From positions 926,001 to 990,000 of the forward strand of contig JBBBDQ010000445.1 in the NCBI GenBank assembly GCA_037127315.1: a stretch of DNA of 64,000 nucleotides, written 5' to 3'. Below the pieces are notes generated by a model. That model worked only from the letters and a program-made list of their open reading frames with translations. It ran no database searches and had not been told where the DNA came from. This DNA comes from Ascarosepion bandense. Its lineage: Eukaryota > Mollusca > Cephalopoda > Sepiida > Sepiidae. The position numbers and the translations under genes are program-made. This document shows, piece by piece, positions 1 through 8,974 of this stretch (position 1 is the stretch's first letter; every line of letters starts with the position of its first letter).

Positions 1-85
1 AGTCCGTGTGCACTTTAAAAAATTATAACTAGTTGTATTTTTGATAGAAATAATCTGTAAAATGTTATAAAGTTTAATTTACCTA

Positions 86-800
86 ATTTTAAGTATATAG
101 TGCATGGTCATCAGCAAAAGGTACAACCCAAAATGCCAAATAAATGTGGGAGATACCAGAATCAAGCAAGTACAAAAATTTAAATACCTAGGAAGTGTCC
201 TAACTGAAGATGGAAAGTGCCACACGGAGATCCGAAGGCGAATTGGCATGGCAAAGGACGCGTTCCAGAAGCTGAGCAAAATATTAACACACAGGAAAAT
301 CTCACTGGGAACAAAGAAAAGAGTGCTGGACTGCTACGTGATGTCAGTCCTTCAATACGGCAGCGAATGCTGGACAATATCATCGAAAATGAGGACAAAA
401 CTGGAAGCAGCGGAAATGTGGTTCTACAGAAGGATGCTGCGGATATCATGGACCGAGCATGTGAGCAACGATGAGGTGCTGGAAAGAATGGCAACAAAGA
501 GGAAATTGATACTGAGCATCAGGAAGAGACAACTGATGTTCCTGGGACATGCAATGAGGAAGGAGAGCCTGGAGAACCTGATACTGACTGGCCAGATAGA
601 AGGAAATAGAGACAGAGGAAGACAGCGGATAACATATTTGCAGGGCCTGATCAGGTGGTTGACGGAACGGGGGTTGACAGGAGTAACAGGAACAAACATA
701 CTAGGAGCCACAAGGGATAGGGAGACGTGGAGAACCATGATCGCCTACGTCCTGAAAGGTCAGGGCACATAGAAGAAGAAGAAGAATTTTAAGTATAGTG
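86..800 (+). mobile_element. 5'-truncated RTE-like LINE insertion with target-site duplication
   Basis: A LINE 3' fragment sits inside the TIR element. It is flanked by a near-identical duplication: 86-102 (ATTTTAAGTATATAGTG) and 786-800 (the same minus one TA). The 3' end is an AGAAGAAGAAGAAG-type tail at about 770-785 instead of poly(A). This arrangement is what target-primed reverse transcription with 5' truncation produces. Confidence 0.8.
104..772 (+). pseudogene. RTE-like LINE reverse transcriptase, C-terminal fragment
   Basis: The open frame encodes the C-terminal end of a non-LTR retrotransposon polyprotein, downstream of the catalytic reverse-transcriptase palm. Recognisable blocks are KYLGSVLTEDGKC, RRIGMAKDAFQKL, VLDCYVMSVLQYGSECWT, MWFYRRMLRISWTEHVSND, KRQLMFLGHAMRKE and a terminal RDRETWRTMIAYVLKGQGT. 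This block order is common in RTE-related LINEs of invertebrates; the clade is not certain. No catalytic YxDD box or endonuclease is present, so the copy is 5'-truncated and cannot act alone. The same region recurs at 3933-4320 (-), 24525-25095, 31170-31340 (-), 43545-43665 and 51022-51965. Confidence 0.8.
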
Positions 801-1050
801 ATTGAATAATTCTTTACTATAAATTTTGCAACAGGATTTAGATAAGTAAAAAATATGAACTGCCAAATCGTATTACCATTTGTATTGCTAATGACGGAGG
901 ACATGTGGAAACTTAAATAAAATTTCAATAAAACCTTACAAAATATAGATTTACTTCTTTCTAATCCTTTTTACAAATTATTTCTATCTCAAATACAAAA
1001 ATAAAATATAAATTTTTTAAAGTGCACACGAATTATATGAACGCCCTGTA

Positions 1051-1660
1051 TTATAAAACAAACTTTAAAATAAGTATTTGATAGAAAAATTTATATAATA
1101 TATAATTATATGCTTTATATAATATATATATTATATATAATATTATATAACATATATATAATATAAATTTATAAAATAACTTATACAATAAACTTATATA
1201 ATAATTTATATAATCAACACTATAAATAAAGAATATAAAATAAATAAAGGAAGCAAAATAAAGAAATCATTACATTATGAAAAATAAGTTTATATAATAA
1301 ATTTATATAATAACTTATATATTCTTATATCCTATATATAATATATAGTTATATATGATATTATATATCTTGTGTGTATTTAGGCAGCAGTTTTTTATTG
1401 ATTCATGTTTCATTCAATAATGTAGACCAGTTTTATCTATTTAGTTTGCGTAACTTTTTTTTCATATTGTCTAATAAGCTTAATAGCATTATCATTAAAA
1501 GAAGAAAGAAAATCACAATATTGATACATAATTTATTTTATAATCCAATCTAAGTTTTCGGCGTACGCAACCCATTTTCAAAGATATCAATTACATTATA
1601 ATATAACAATTCCCGGACAAACAATAATGACAGTCTGTTTTTGTTTTCGTGGAAGATTTA
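1051..1660. other. AT-rich gene-free stretch with TATA-type palindromes
   Basis: From about 1080 to 1360 the sequence is almost purely A/T, with many interleaved ATATAT and TTATATAA palindromes. The rest to 1660 shows no ORF, TIR or recognisable repeat. I see no gene here. Confidence 0.6.
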
Positions 1661-1667
1661 TATTATA

Positions 1668-2474
1668 CTAGCATCATAGCCCGGCGTTGCCCGTGCAACT
1701 CAGAACATATTAGTAATAGGAAAAAAGTTCTATTTTCTTTTGTTTTGCGTAAACGTGATTTGATGTTTTGTGTGACATTGTAAACAACATTGCGTTTGTA
1801 ATTGTTTCAAAATTACATTGACATTTTTGTTGACTAAATGAATTTATAAATAAAAATTATTTATTTTGTTTTACTGAAATTAGAAATATAAAACTATTAC
1901 GCTCTCAGTTCAGAAATTTTCGAAGAATATTTTAAATTGTAAATATTTAATTTTAGATGAAACAATTACATTAGTGCAACACGAATTACAAACACTTTTT
2001 TTTAACTTTTTTTTTTTACATATTTTGTTTTTGTTTGAAAAAACACTTTTTTAAAAAAATATTTCATTCGTTTCAAAATTACGGGGAAAAATATTCACTT
2101 TTTTTGTTGACCAAATGAATTTTTAAAACGTCGGAATAAAAATTAAATATAAAGGCTCATTTCTTTTTTTTTTTTTTTTAATAAAAAAAATATTTTACTT
2201 GCGTTTGACGCGTGTGATTTGATTTCTACGACGTAATTCAGCAACCATCTTAGATCTTAGATGTTTTACGGAGCAAATGTAAACAATCGGCTTCATTGGC
2301 CAAAAAGTGCGAAAGGGAAAATTGCTGAACTTAAACTCAAAAAGTATGTGTCGACCTGGCTTCCCTGTAGATATGTGTCCCTAGAAATTTTGAATGGCGT
2401 GGCTTAAAAAATGTAGGCGTGCATAGGGAACAGTCACACACATGCTTACAGATTGCCTTTTATATATATATAGA
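1668..2474 (-). mobile_element. Non-autonomous Helitron, family 1
   Basis: Read on the minus strand the element starts TCTATATATATAAAAGGCAA and ends in a GC-rich GGGCAACGCCGGGC hairpin-like segment followed by ATGATGCTAG, with T as the next base. TC start, CTAG end and A/T flanks are the Helitron signature. The same termini bound 12641-13451, 23556-24294 and 34577-35806. The interior is AT-rich with no Rep/helicase ORF, so this is a passenger element. Confidence 0.75.
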
Positions 2475-2509
2475 TATATATATAACATATATATATATTT
2501 TTTAATTTT

Positions 2510-3915
2510 TTTTATAAGCGTTTCACCCCGAGCAAGGCATGTCACTGCCACTACTGTGCAGGGGGCTATGTAGAGTGGAGAAAGGATGATTAAATATAGG
2601 AAATGTCAGAGGGTGGGTGATAGGCGGGTGAGGATACCGATAATGAGGGTTGGGTAGATGAGAGTGTTGTGAGAATAGTTGGGAGTTAGTGTGATAGGAG
2701 GTGTCTATTGGCCCTACATTTAAACACCTGGAGATTGTAACTGTCGGGAAAGCAGACTTGTGGAAGGGAGTTCCACAGGCAGGAAGCGCGAGAAAAGAAG
2801 CTGTTGGAGTAGAATTTACGGTTACATCTTATTTGTTTAACTGTAAAAGGGTGGGACCTAGTTGCTAATCTAGTATCTCGTGTAAATTCGTGCTTAGGCG
2901 GCACCAGTGATCTAAGCTCATCGGAGCAGAAGCCATGAAAGTACTTGTAGAAGAGGCACAGGGAAGCCACATCACGCCGGTGTGAGAGCGGCTGCAGCCT
3001 GTCTGCCAAGTCAGTATCAACCACGTTACAGATCCTCCTTTGTATTTTGTCAAGAAGCCCAAGGAGAGCAGCAGGGGCACCCGACCAGATATGGCAGCAA
3101 TATTCAATACACGGGCGGATGGTAGATTTGTATATGTGCAGAATAGATTCAGGTGGGAAAAATTTCCGGGCCCTGCACAGGGAGCCCACTTTCATAGCTG
3201 CAGATTTGGCAATGGATTCAATATAGTCATTCCATTTGAGGTCCGCCGAGAGTGTAAGGCCAAGGAGGCGTAGTATTTTACTCTCTGGGAGGCTAGCCTG
3301 TCCCATGCTAATGGGAGGTAGATGCGATTGTCTATGGTGATTAGTTGATAACAGCTTTGTTTTGGAGGCATTGAAATTTACCAACCATTTCCTACCCCAG
3401 GTCACTACGGATTGGAGGTCCCTTTCAAGTACGGCAGCGAGGTTCACTTTGTCGTCCAGACCTGGTTTCTGATCAATGCGAGAGGAGATTGTTGTGTCGT
3501 CGGCATACATGCCAACTTGGGATCTAATGGTGTCGGGGAGATCATTAATGTAGATCAGAAAGAGCGTGGGACCTAGGATAGAACCTTGAGGGACGCCCGC
3601 GTTCGTATGGTAGTTTTGGGAGGCATGCCCATTTAATACCACCTTCAATGTGCGGTTAGAGAGGAAAGACTGGATGAGGTCAAACAGATGTCCAGTTATC
3701 CCATAGCTCCGCAGTTTGCACAAGAGGCCAGCATGCCAGACCCTGTCGAATGCTTTGGAGATATCCAAGGCAACGGTTCGGGCTTCACCATTCTTGTCAA
3801 GTGCCTGGTATATGTACTCGGTAATGGTCGTTAGCATATCAGCAGTAGACCTGGTGAAGCGAAACCCATACTGTTTGTCAGAGAGAAGCCCGTTGGCCAT
3901 AAGATGCTGATAATA
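2510..3915 (-). pseudogene. LINE-J (Jockey/CR1-type) reverse transcriptase, 5'-truncated
   Basis: The minus strand encodes a non-LTR reverse transcriptase. Motifs in order are KQYGFRFTRSTADMLTT (finger), VALDISKAFDRVWH (motif A, catalytic Asp), [20 protein letters not shown] (motif B), GMYADDTTI (motif C, two catalytic Asp), then LRLLGLTLSADLKWNDYI and a C-terminal FFSRASCLWNSLP segment. The stop is at 2686 and the 3' UTR runs to about 2510, ending in the CCTTGCTCGGGGTGAAA-type tail. The endonuclease and N-terminal palm are missing because the copy is truncated near 3912. The open frame continues artificially to 4050 through an adjacent RTE-like fragment; the MNGGAMFGRHTKKKE start belongs to that other element. 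Confidence 0.88.
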
Positions 3916-3932
3916 TAAGCTTATATAAGATA

Positions 3933-4320
3933 TCTTCTTTATGTGCCGTGTCCATTCAGGACGTAGGCGATCATGACTTCCACTTGGCTCTGTCTCTTGT
4001 CGCTCTTCTTTTTTTTTGGTATGTCTCCCAAACATCGCACCGCCATTCATTTGCTCAAGCCTCTCAAGTATATCACGCTCTGATTTCCCTTGTCTCTCTT
4101 TCCTTTTAACCGTCCTGTGAGTATTATATTCTCCAGGCCCTCCTTCCTCATTACCTGTCTCAGGAACCTCATCTGTCTCTTCTTAATGTTAATTATGAGT
4201 TTTCTTCTCGTTTACATCTTCTCCATCACCTCATCGTTGCTCACCTGCTCCGTCCATGGTATCCTCAGCATCCTTCTGTAAAACCACATTTCTGCTGCCT
4301 CAAGCCTCTCATTCATCCTT
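3933..4320 (-). pseudogene. RTE-like LINE 3' fragment
   Basis: Reverse-complement reading gives the block order of the RTE-like C terminus: a WFYRRMLRIPW-like segment near 4260-4290, EQVSNDEV, then a region matching KRQ..FLG..MRKEGLEN, and HDRLRPEWTRHIKK at about 3940-3970. The frame is interrupted, including a stop after the EEVMEKM-like segment. It lies head-to-tail with LINE-J (2510-3915), which creates a misleading joined ORF. Confidence 0.7.
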
Positions 4321-4330
4321 GATAAGATCG

Positions 4331-4938
4331 TTAGTCAGTTATGTGCCATACGTGATACACACTTTTAGCGATCATGTCTCTTTCGAGACATGATCGCTAA
4401 AAGTGTGTATGACTGACTGGACAGAAGATTATCCCGCAGTAGGGTGCCATTACTTTCTGCGGTAGACTGGTTGCCGACCAAGGCTATAGAACCAAATCTG
4501 TCCTGTTATTTGACTCATAGCTAGAGGAGGAAGAGATGTATTATATTATTAAGTAGTGATTAGTGGGGGATCAGTTTATTGCTTCATTACAATATAAAAC
4601 CGACCCCCACTTTATGCCCAGTAGAAGCCTTAATCAAGTTTTCAACTATTATATTCAGTCAGTCAGTTAAGTGCCATACATGATACATGCTTTGAGCAAT
4701 CATGTCTTGAAAGAAGGTTATCCCACAGTAGGTTGCCATTGCTTTCTGTGGTAGACTGCTTGCCAGCCGAGGTTATAGAACCCACTTTATCTTATTATTT
4801 AACCCATAACTGGAGAGAAGAGCCGGATTAATGCTTTTCCCAAGGGTATTTGTGAGTAAGTGAATGCAAGTAATTCAACTGAAATTCGAACTCGGCACCC
4901 CGATTTGTCGTTCCGAGTCGATATCTACTGCACAACAA
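4331..4938 (-). mobile_element. Dimeric SINE-A (tRNA head, 3' module, linker, second 3' module)
   Basis: On the minus strand a tRNA-derived SINE (about 4938 to 4656) is followed by a ~140-bp linker and then a second copy of the SINE 3' module (about 4515 to 4331). The tail TTAACTGACTGA and the stem-loop CATGTCTC-TTTC-GAGACATG are present. The linker has inverted arms AGTGGGGGATCAG / CCGACCCCCACT at about 4562-4612. The same arrangement occurs at 29797-30395 and 45876-46492. Confidence 0.75.
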
Positions 4939-5171
4939 CATTGTACTTATTTTAAAGTAAGTATTTGCTAGAGAAATACAAAGTTAATACTTATTTTAGA
5001 AATGATAAAGGGAAATTATTTTATTACAGAAATGCATTCCAAATAAGGAAAAATAGTCCATTAATTTTTTGGAAACTGAGTAGAAATGTGCTTTGAGAAA
5101 ATCTGAACGAGCCAGTGTGCTTTAAAGGCAAAATAAGACTTCAGTGAGGCGAGTGTCTATTCGTAGTCTAG

Positions 5172-5790
5172 GCTTACGGCCATATCGCCTTGAATAGACC
5201 GGTTCTCGCTCGATCACTGAGGTTAAGCAACGTTGAGCCTGGTCAGTACTTAGATGGGTGACCGCTTGGGAATACCAGGTGCTGTAAGCGTTTAGTGACG
5301 GATGTGCGTGCTTACGGCCATATCACATTGAATACACCGGTCCTCGCTCGATCACCGAAGTTAAGCAACGTTGAGCTTGGTCAGTACTTAGATGGGTGAC
5401 CGCTTGGGAATACCAGGTTTAGTGACGGATGTGCGTTGTGGTGCAGTGGATATCGGCTCGGAAAGAGAAATCGGCGAGCCGAGTTCGAATTCCAGTTGAA
5501 TACCCTGCATTCACTTAAGCACTGGTATCCTTGGGAAAAGTATTAATCCGTCCCTTCCCTCCAGTTATGGGTTAAATAACAGGGTAGGACTTGGGAGACA
5601 CTGTCCCTTAAAAACAAATCCAAATGAATCTTGATATTCGAAAAGAAAATGTATTACTAGACTATATATTACTTATATAAAAACAACAATAAATTGTTGA
5701 AAGGAAAAGGTATTACCAGCAATAAATAAATAAAAATTTAGTTGGCAATAAATGACCCGACGAAGTTGATATGCCATCAAAACAAACCAA
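5172..5790 (+). mobile_element. Composite SINE: two 5S-rRNA modules plus tRNA module
   Basis: The 5S-like module at 5172-5289 carries the gene-internal promoter blocks (GGTTAAGCAACGTTGAGC, GTCAGTACTTAGATGGGTGA, CTTGGGAATACCAGG). A spacer TTTAGTGACGGATGTGCGT leads straight into a second 5S module at 5310-5417. The tRNA-derived head follows (A box TGGTGCAGTGG near 5440, B box AGTTCGAATTCC near 5482) and then an AT-rich body ending near AGTTGATATGCCATCAAAAC. A single-5S version lies at 54744-55040, and minus copies at 48235-48610, 55345-55640 and 62127-62585. The 5S copies carry substitutions and an internal deletion, so they are not rRNA genes. Confidence 0.82.
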
Positions 5791-6240
5791 CCAACTATTC
5801 GTAGTCGAGTGGTAACATCGGAGCAGGCGGTAATTCAACGGGGAAAGATGTTTTAATACTCTCGGAGGCAACATCTCCTTTAATTTATTGTTTTCGAGAA
5901 CACAGGCAGGTAAACAAAATTAATACTGTTTAAAAAAATTACAGAGCGTTTAGTCAAATATGGTTATCCACTAGAAAAAAGGTTTGAAATAATAAAAAAG
6001 AAATTGTTATTTGATATATAAGATAAACATTTGTAAAAATCCACTGTAAATGAGAATGAAAGGGATTGTTGGCGGTCAGGAATTATGGAAGTGTAACTGA
6101 CAGAACAGGGCTATTATATATGTAATAGAAAAGTAAATATTTATTCATTTAAAAGTGCATGGTAATTAGAAAGGAAGAAACCGTCAGTGGTCAGTAATTA
6201 ATTTAAGTAATAACGAGAGGATAGAAAAATCCTCACTATA
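5791..6240. repeat. Gene-free region with diverged repeat family F
   Basis: Around 6015-6215 an imperfect ~130-150 bp unit occurs (AAACATTTGTAAAAATCCAC; GAATGAAAGGGATTGTTGGC; GTCAGGAATTATG) that recurs at about 9500-9720. No ORF or terminal repeats are recognisable. Confidence 0.4.
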
Positions 6241-6248
6241 ATAATAAA

Positions 6249-6375
6249 GACCGCTGGGTATTGATTTATCGGTCGAATTTCGATCCCGGACAGAAGCAAG
6301 TGAATGTGTCTAGCCATACTGATGAGCTGTGATACAGCGAAACAGGCTTGTATGTGGATGACTAATAAATTATGC
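6249..6375 (+). mobile_element. SINE-H copy 1 (tRNA-like remnant plus hammerhead ribozyme)
   Basis: A degenerate tRNA-like head is seen as a B-box-like AATTTCGATCCCGG at about 6276-6289, preceded by ATCGGTCG. It is followed by a spacer AGAAGCAAGTGAATGTGT and a hammerhead ribozyme (6308-6362). The A box is not recognisable. Downstream is TAATAAATTATG in place of a long (TA)n tail. Copies 2-4 are at 6541-6703, 7416-7590 (-) and 25139-25301. Confidence 0.7.
6308..6362 (+). ncRNA. Hammerhead ribozyme 1 (SINE-H)
   Basis: All core blocks are intact: CUGAUGA at 6319-6325, stem II GCUG-UGAUA-CAGC, and GAAA at 6339-6342. A short stem III follows (ACAG with UUGU, loop GC), then the cleavage triplet GUA with predicted cleavage after A6352. 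Stem I pairs CCAUA with UGUGG (one G-U), then an internal loop, then GUC (6308-6310) with GAC (6360-6362). A short stem III and a stem-I internal loop facing loop II match hammerheads known from Penelope-like elements and small animal retrozymes. Expected activity is self-cleavage of the SINE transcript; this is inferred from structure only. Confidence 0.85.
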
Positions 6376-6540
6376 TCTCATTACGATTGAGCTCTCTAGA
6401 GAAGAAAATTTTAAAAAGTTACCACTTCTGCGATATATGCGTTACTCTTCAGAAATGAATTGAGTTCTTTCGGTGACTGGCGTGTGTATACACTGATTAT
6501 ATACAATACGTTAAAATTTCCCTTCTCTGATTCCATGCAC

Positions 6541-6703
6541 TTATGGCTTAGGAGATAGCGACACCGACAGACACCAAATCGGTCGAGTGTCGATCCCGGC
6601 CAGAAGCAAGTGAATGTGCCTAACCACACTGATGAGCTGTGATATTGTGATATAGCGAAAAAGATTTGTATGTGGTTGACTAATATATATATATATATAT
6701 ATT
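6541..6703 (+). mobile_element. SINE-H copy 2 with A box, B box, ribozyme and (TA)n tail
   Basis: The A box TGGCTTAGGAG is at 6544-6554 and the B-box-like GTGTCGATCCC at 6588-6598, spaced as in a tRNA-type Pol III promoter. The spacer AGAAGCAAGTGAATGTG matches copy 1. The ribozyme is at 6618-6680 and a (TA)n tract at 6681-6703 follows directly. Confidence 0.75.
6618..6680 (+). ncRNA. Hammerhead ribozyme 2 (SINE-H), extended stem II
   Basis: The core has CUGAUGA at 6629-6635 and GAAA at 6657-6660. Stem I is CCACA with UGUGG, all Watson-Crick. Stem II is longer than in the other copies because of an 8-nt TGATATTG-like insertion. Stem III is weak (AAAG with UUGU) before the GUA cleavage triplet; the predicted cut is after A6670. 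The weaker stem III suggests reduced activity. Confidence 0.75.
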
Positions 6704-6894
6704 CTTCACCACTCGATGGCATAATTATTGCAAAAAATAATAATGAAGCACTGATGAAGAGCAAACATTGGTAATAAAGTTTAATAACTGGTAGTAAAGA
6801 GAATATAAGTAAGGAGGTGTATAAGTAGAGAGACAATAGCAAGGAAGCGTCAGCTCAGATTATGCCGTTGAGTAGTGAAGAATATATATATATA
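6693..6894. repeat. Inverted repeat, ~32-bp arms
   Basis: ATATATTCTTCACCACTCGA...TGGCAT at 6697-6722 is the inverse of ATGCC...AGTAGTGAAGAATATAT at 6862-6888, with a few mismatches. The arms are separated by ~140 bp. They sit between SINE-H copy 2 and the Penelope-like segment, and may be part of a Penelope-type pseudo-LTR. Confidence 0.6.
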
Positions 6895-6897
6895 TAT

Positions 6898-7392
6898 TCT
6901 AGACATATGCTATTAAATATAAGAGACAATGAATGTCTATTGATTGTTGATTTTATTGGGTGTTGGTTAATAATAAAATCAACTTTAAAACAGGAAATAA
7001 CATATTACATTGCATTTGACTACATGTTTTTTTTTTGTCATTTCGCGCTATCCCGCGGTGTGACGTCATAAAACCGCATCGCAAACTTAAGAACTGCGTT
7101 TATTATTTTTGGTAACTATTGCCGTTGCCAAGCGGAGTTTTATGTCAACACAAAATAAAATCGTCGGTGATGGTGGATTTTATAATATTTCAGTTTAAAC
7201 TACCTCTCTGAAGATGGCTCATGTGAGCCGAAAGCTTAGAAAAAAACCAATAAATAATTATCCAAATGTTGGAGAATTTTTGTCTTTATTTTCAACTGAA
7301 ATTAAAGCAAAAATACGATGTTTAGAACGGCTCATGATTAAACATAATAGACATTCATTGTCTCTTATATTTAATAGCATATGTCTAGAAAA
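6898..7392. repeat. Inverted repeat, ~43-bp near-perfect arms
   Basis: TCTAGACATATGCTATTAAA... from about 6898 to 6942 is the reverse complement of about 7348-7392 (...TTTAATAGCATATGTCTAGA). The right arm lies within a coding-like frame (residues HSLSLIFNSICLEN), so the left arm is an inverted copy of coding sequence. Inverted partial duplications at the 5' end are typical of Penelope-like elements. Confidence 0.75.
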
Positions 7393-7413
7393 TTACTTGC
7401 TGCCTCGATATAC

Positions 7414-7420
<7 letters not shown>
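7214..7420 (+). pseudogene. Penelope-like element N-terminal fragment
   Basis: A short open frame reads MAHVSRKLRKKPINNYPNVG, then a lysine-rich segment and HNRHSLSLIFNSICLENYLL before running into (TA)n. The pattern (basic N terminus, then a hydrophobic block ending in LLPRYT) resembles N termini of Penelope-like reverse transcriptases. No RT motifs or GIY-YIG endonuclease remain, so this is a family-level guess. Just upstream, 7209-7232 has a hammerhead-like CTGAAGA, GGCTC/GAGCC stem and GAAA, where Penelope-like elements often carry such a motif. The frame is broken by the SINE-H insertion at 7416. Confidence 0.4.
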
Positions 7421-7454
<34 letters not shown>

Positions 7455-7590
7455 ATCCGCAGACAGATCTGATTCGCTGTATCACAGCTCATCAGTACGG
7501 TTAGACAGCCGATTGCTTTTTACCCAAGATTGAACCCCGACCGAATCGACGTCAATCGGCGATTCTACCTCTGAGCTACGGGCGCTCGGT
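7416..7590 (-). mobile_element. SINE-H copy 3 with best preserved tRNA head
   Basis: On the minus strand: GCGCCCGTAGCTCAGAGG with A box TAGCTCAGAGG (7568-7578), a tRNA-length spacer, B box GGTTCAATC (7528-7536), the AAAGCAATCGG spacer, the hammerhead (7452-7506) and a (TA)n tail (7416-7451). This copy shows the family architecture most clearly: Pol III promoter, ribozyme, TA tail. It interrupts the Penelope-like fragment. Confidence 0.82.
7452..7506 (-). ncRNA. Hammerhead ribozyme 3 (SINE-H), GAAA altered to GAAU
   Basis: The minus strand has CUGAUGA, stem II GCUG-UGAUA-CAGC, GAAU in place of GAAA, stem III UCAG/CUGU with loop AU, a GUC cleavage triplet, stem I CCGUA/UGCGG, and outer GUC/GAC pairs. 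The A15.1-to-U change loses the conserved A15.1-U16.1 pair, so cleavage may be weakened. All other core positions are kept. Confidence 0.8.
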
Positions 7591-7760
7591 AGAAGGAGGC
7601 AGAATTTTTAGCATGTATATTATCATTATACACACCCAATAGCTAAGAGTGTTCTAATTCATTGCTGAATGAACGATGTGTAGATGCCAGAGTAGCTACT
7701 GTTTTTCAAAGTCTACCATTCTTCCAGAGGGTTTGAGACGCAGCAAAAGATATATATATA

Positions 7761-8974
7761 AGGTAACCAAAAAAGTTCTGTCCGTTTTTAAAAGAAAAAA
7801 AAGAAAACGCTTCACAGTATGTGTAATTTATATTTAGTCTTCGAAGTAATCGCCATCCGCATTCAGCACCTTCTGCCACCGTATCTGCGGCTGTCCAATG
7901 CCCTTGCGGTAGAACTCGTGGGGTTTTTGTGCAAGTCTGCTTCATTGGTGAAAGATTTCCCACGAAGATGATCATCGAGGTAGTGGAAGCGGTGGTAATC
8001 AGATGACGCAAGGTTAGGTGAATAAGGTGGATGGCACAAAGTCTCCCACCCAAGTTGTTATATGGTACCCCTGACCACTCGTGCGACATGCGGCCTGGCG
8101 TTGTCGTCAAGGAAAAGCACACCTTTCAATTCACGTTTCAATTGCTGCGAGTATAGGTCTCCAGTGACCGTTTGGCCCGTTGGTAGTAGTTCATAATGAA
8201 CCACTTGACGACCTGTCCACTAGACATAAAGCATAATCTTGCGTGGGTGCATAGGCGGTCTTGCAGTGTGAGGGACACCATCCTGGGGAGACAACCAATG
8301 TCTGTAACGATTGAGAGTTTTGTACAGAATCCACTTTTCATCACTGGTAAGCACTCGATTGAATAAGGATGCGGTACTATGGTGAGAAAGCAGCGATACA
8401 CAGGCTGCCACTCGTTGTCCCTTGTGAACCTCCAACAGCGTTTGCGGAACTCACTTGCTCAGTTTGAAAGTCTTACCTAGGCGGTGCAGGTGAAGTCTAA
8501 CTGTTTTATCGAAAACATTGAACTGTCTTGCAAGTTCACCACACGTTAGACTAGTGTCCTCTTCAATGAGCGCTTTCAGGACTCCGTCATTCAAGACCTG
8601 TGGTCGTCCACTGCCAGGCTTATCATGGAGAGACAAATCTCCCGAGTTGAATTTTCGAAACCAACGCCTTGCAGTACGTTCACCCACAACACTATCCCCA
8701 AACGCTTGGCATATGCAGTGACTTGATGCAGCTGCTGATATTCTTACTTTGATGTCGTAAAGCATACAGCCCCGAATGAGATCTCCAGATACTTCCATTC
8801 TTCTCGTAGCTGTCTGGCTTATAACTGATGGCCGGGCACGGTGCGCGTGTTTTTATAACGTCTGATGTTCCTACTTCCGTTTTCCCGAATTTGAAATCAA
8901 TTACTACACGCATTTCGCATATATTTCAACTTCATTCAATGACTAATAAAAAAATAAGGACAGAACTTTTTGGT

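Larger units (their letters stand above)
1..1050. mobile_element. Tc1/mariner-type terminal-inverted-repeat element (non-autonomous), left tip outside window
   Basis: The segment GTGTGCACTTTAAAAAATT at 7-25 is the exact inverse of 1012-1030, so the two ends form a terminal inverted repeat. The right end runs on to GAACGCCCTG just before a TA at about 1049-1050, as expected for a Tc1/mariner-type element with TA target. The left tip lies outside the window. The interior has no transposase; it is AT-rich and has been split by an RTE-like LINE fragment (86-800). Superfamily assignment rests only on the TIR style and TA flank. Confidence 0.6.

Noticed and set aside
4021..4050. Start codon of the 454-codon frame (MNGGAMFGRHTKKK)
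   Set aside because: That part belongs to an RTE-like fragment fused by chance to LINE-J.
5172..5417. 5S rRNA genes
   Set aside because: Both modules are diverged or deleted, and run directly into a tRNA-type SINE; four or five other loci have the same fusion.
6735..6760. CTGATGA at 6742 as a fifth hammerhead
   Set aside because: No stem II or GAAA follows at the required distance.
7706..8122. 138-codon minus-strand frame
   Set aside because: It is mostly out of frame with the mariner catalytic motifs (LFLDDNARPH, SSDYH); a shadow frame of the transposase.
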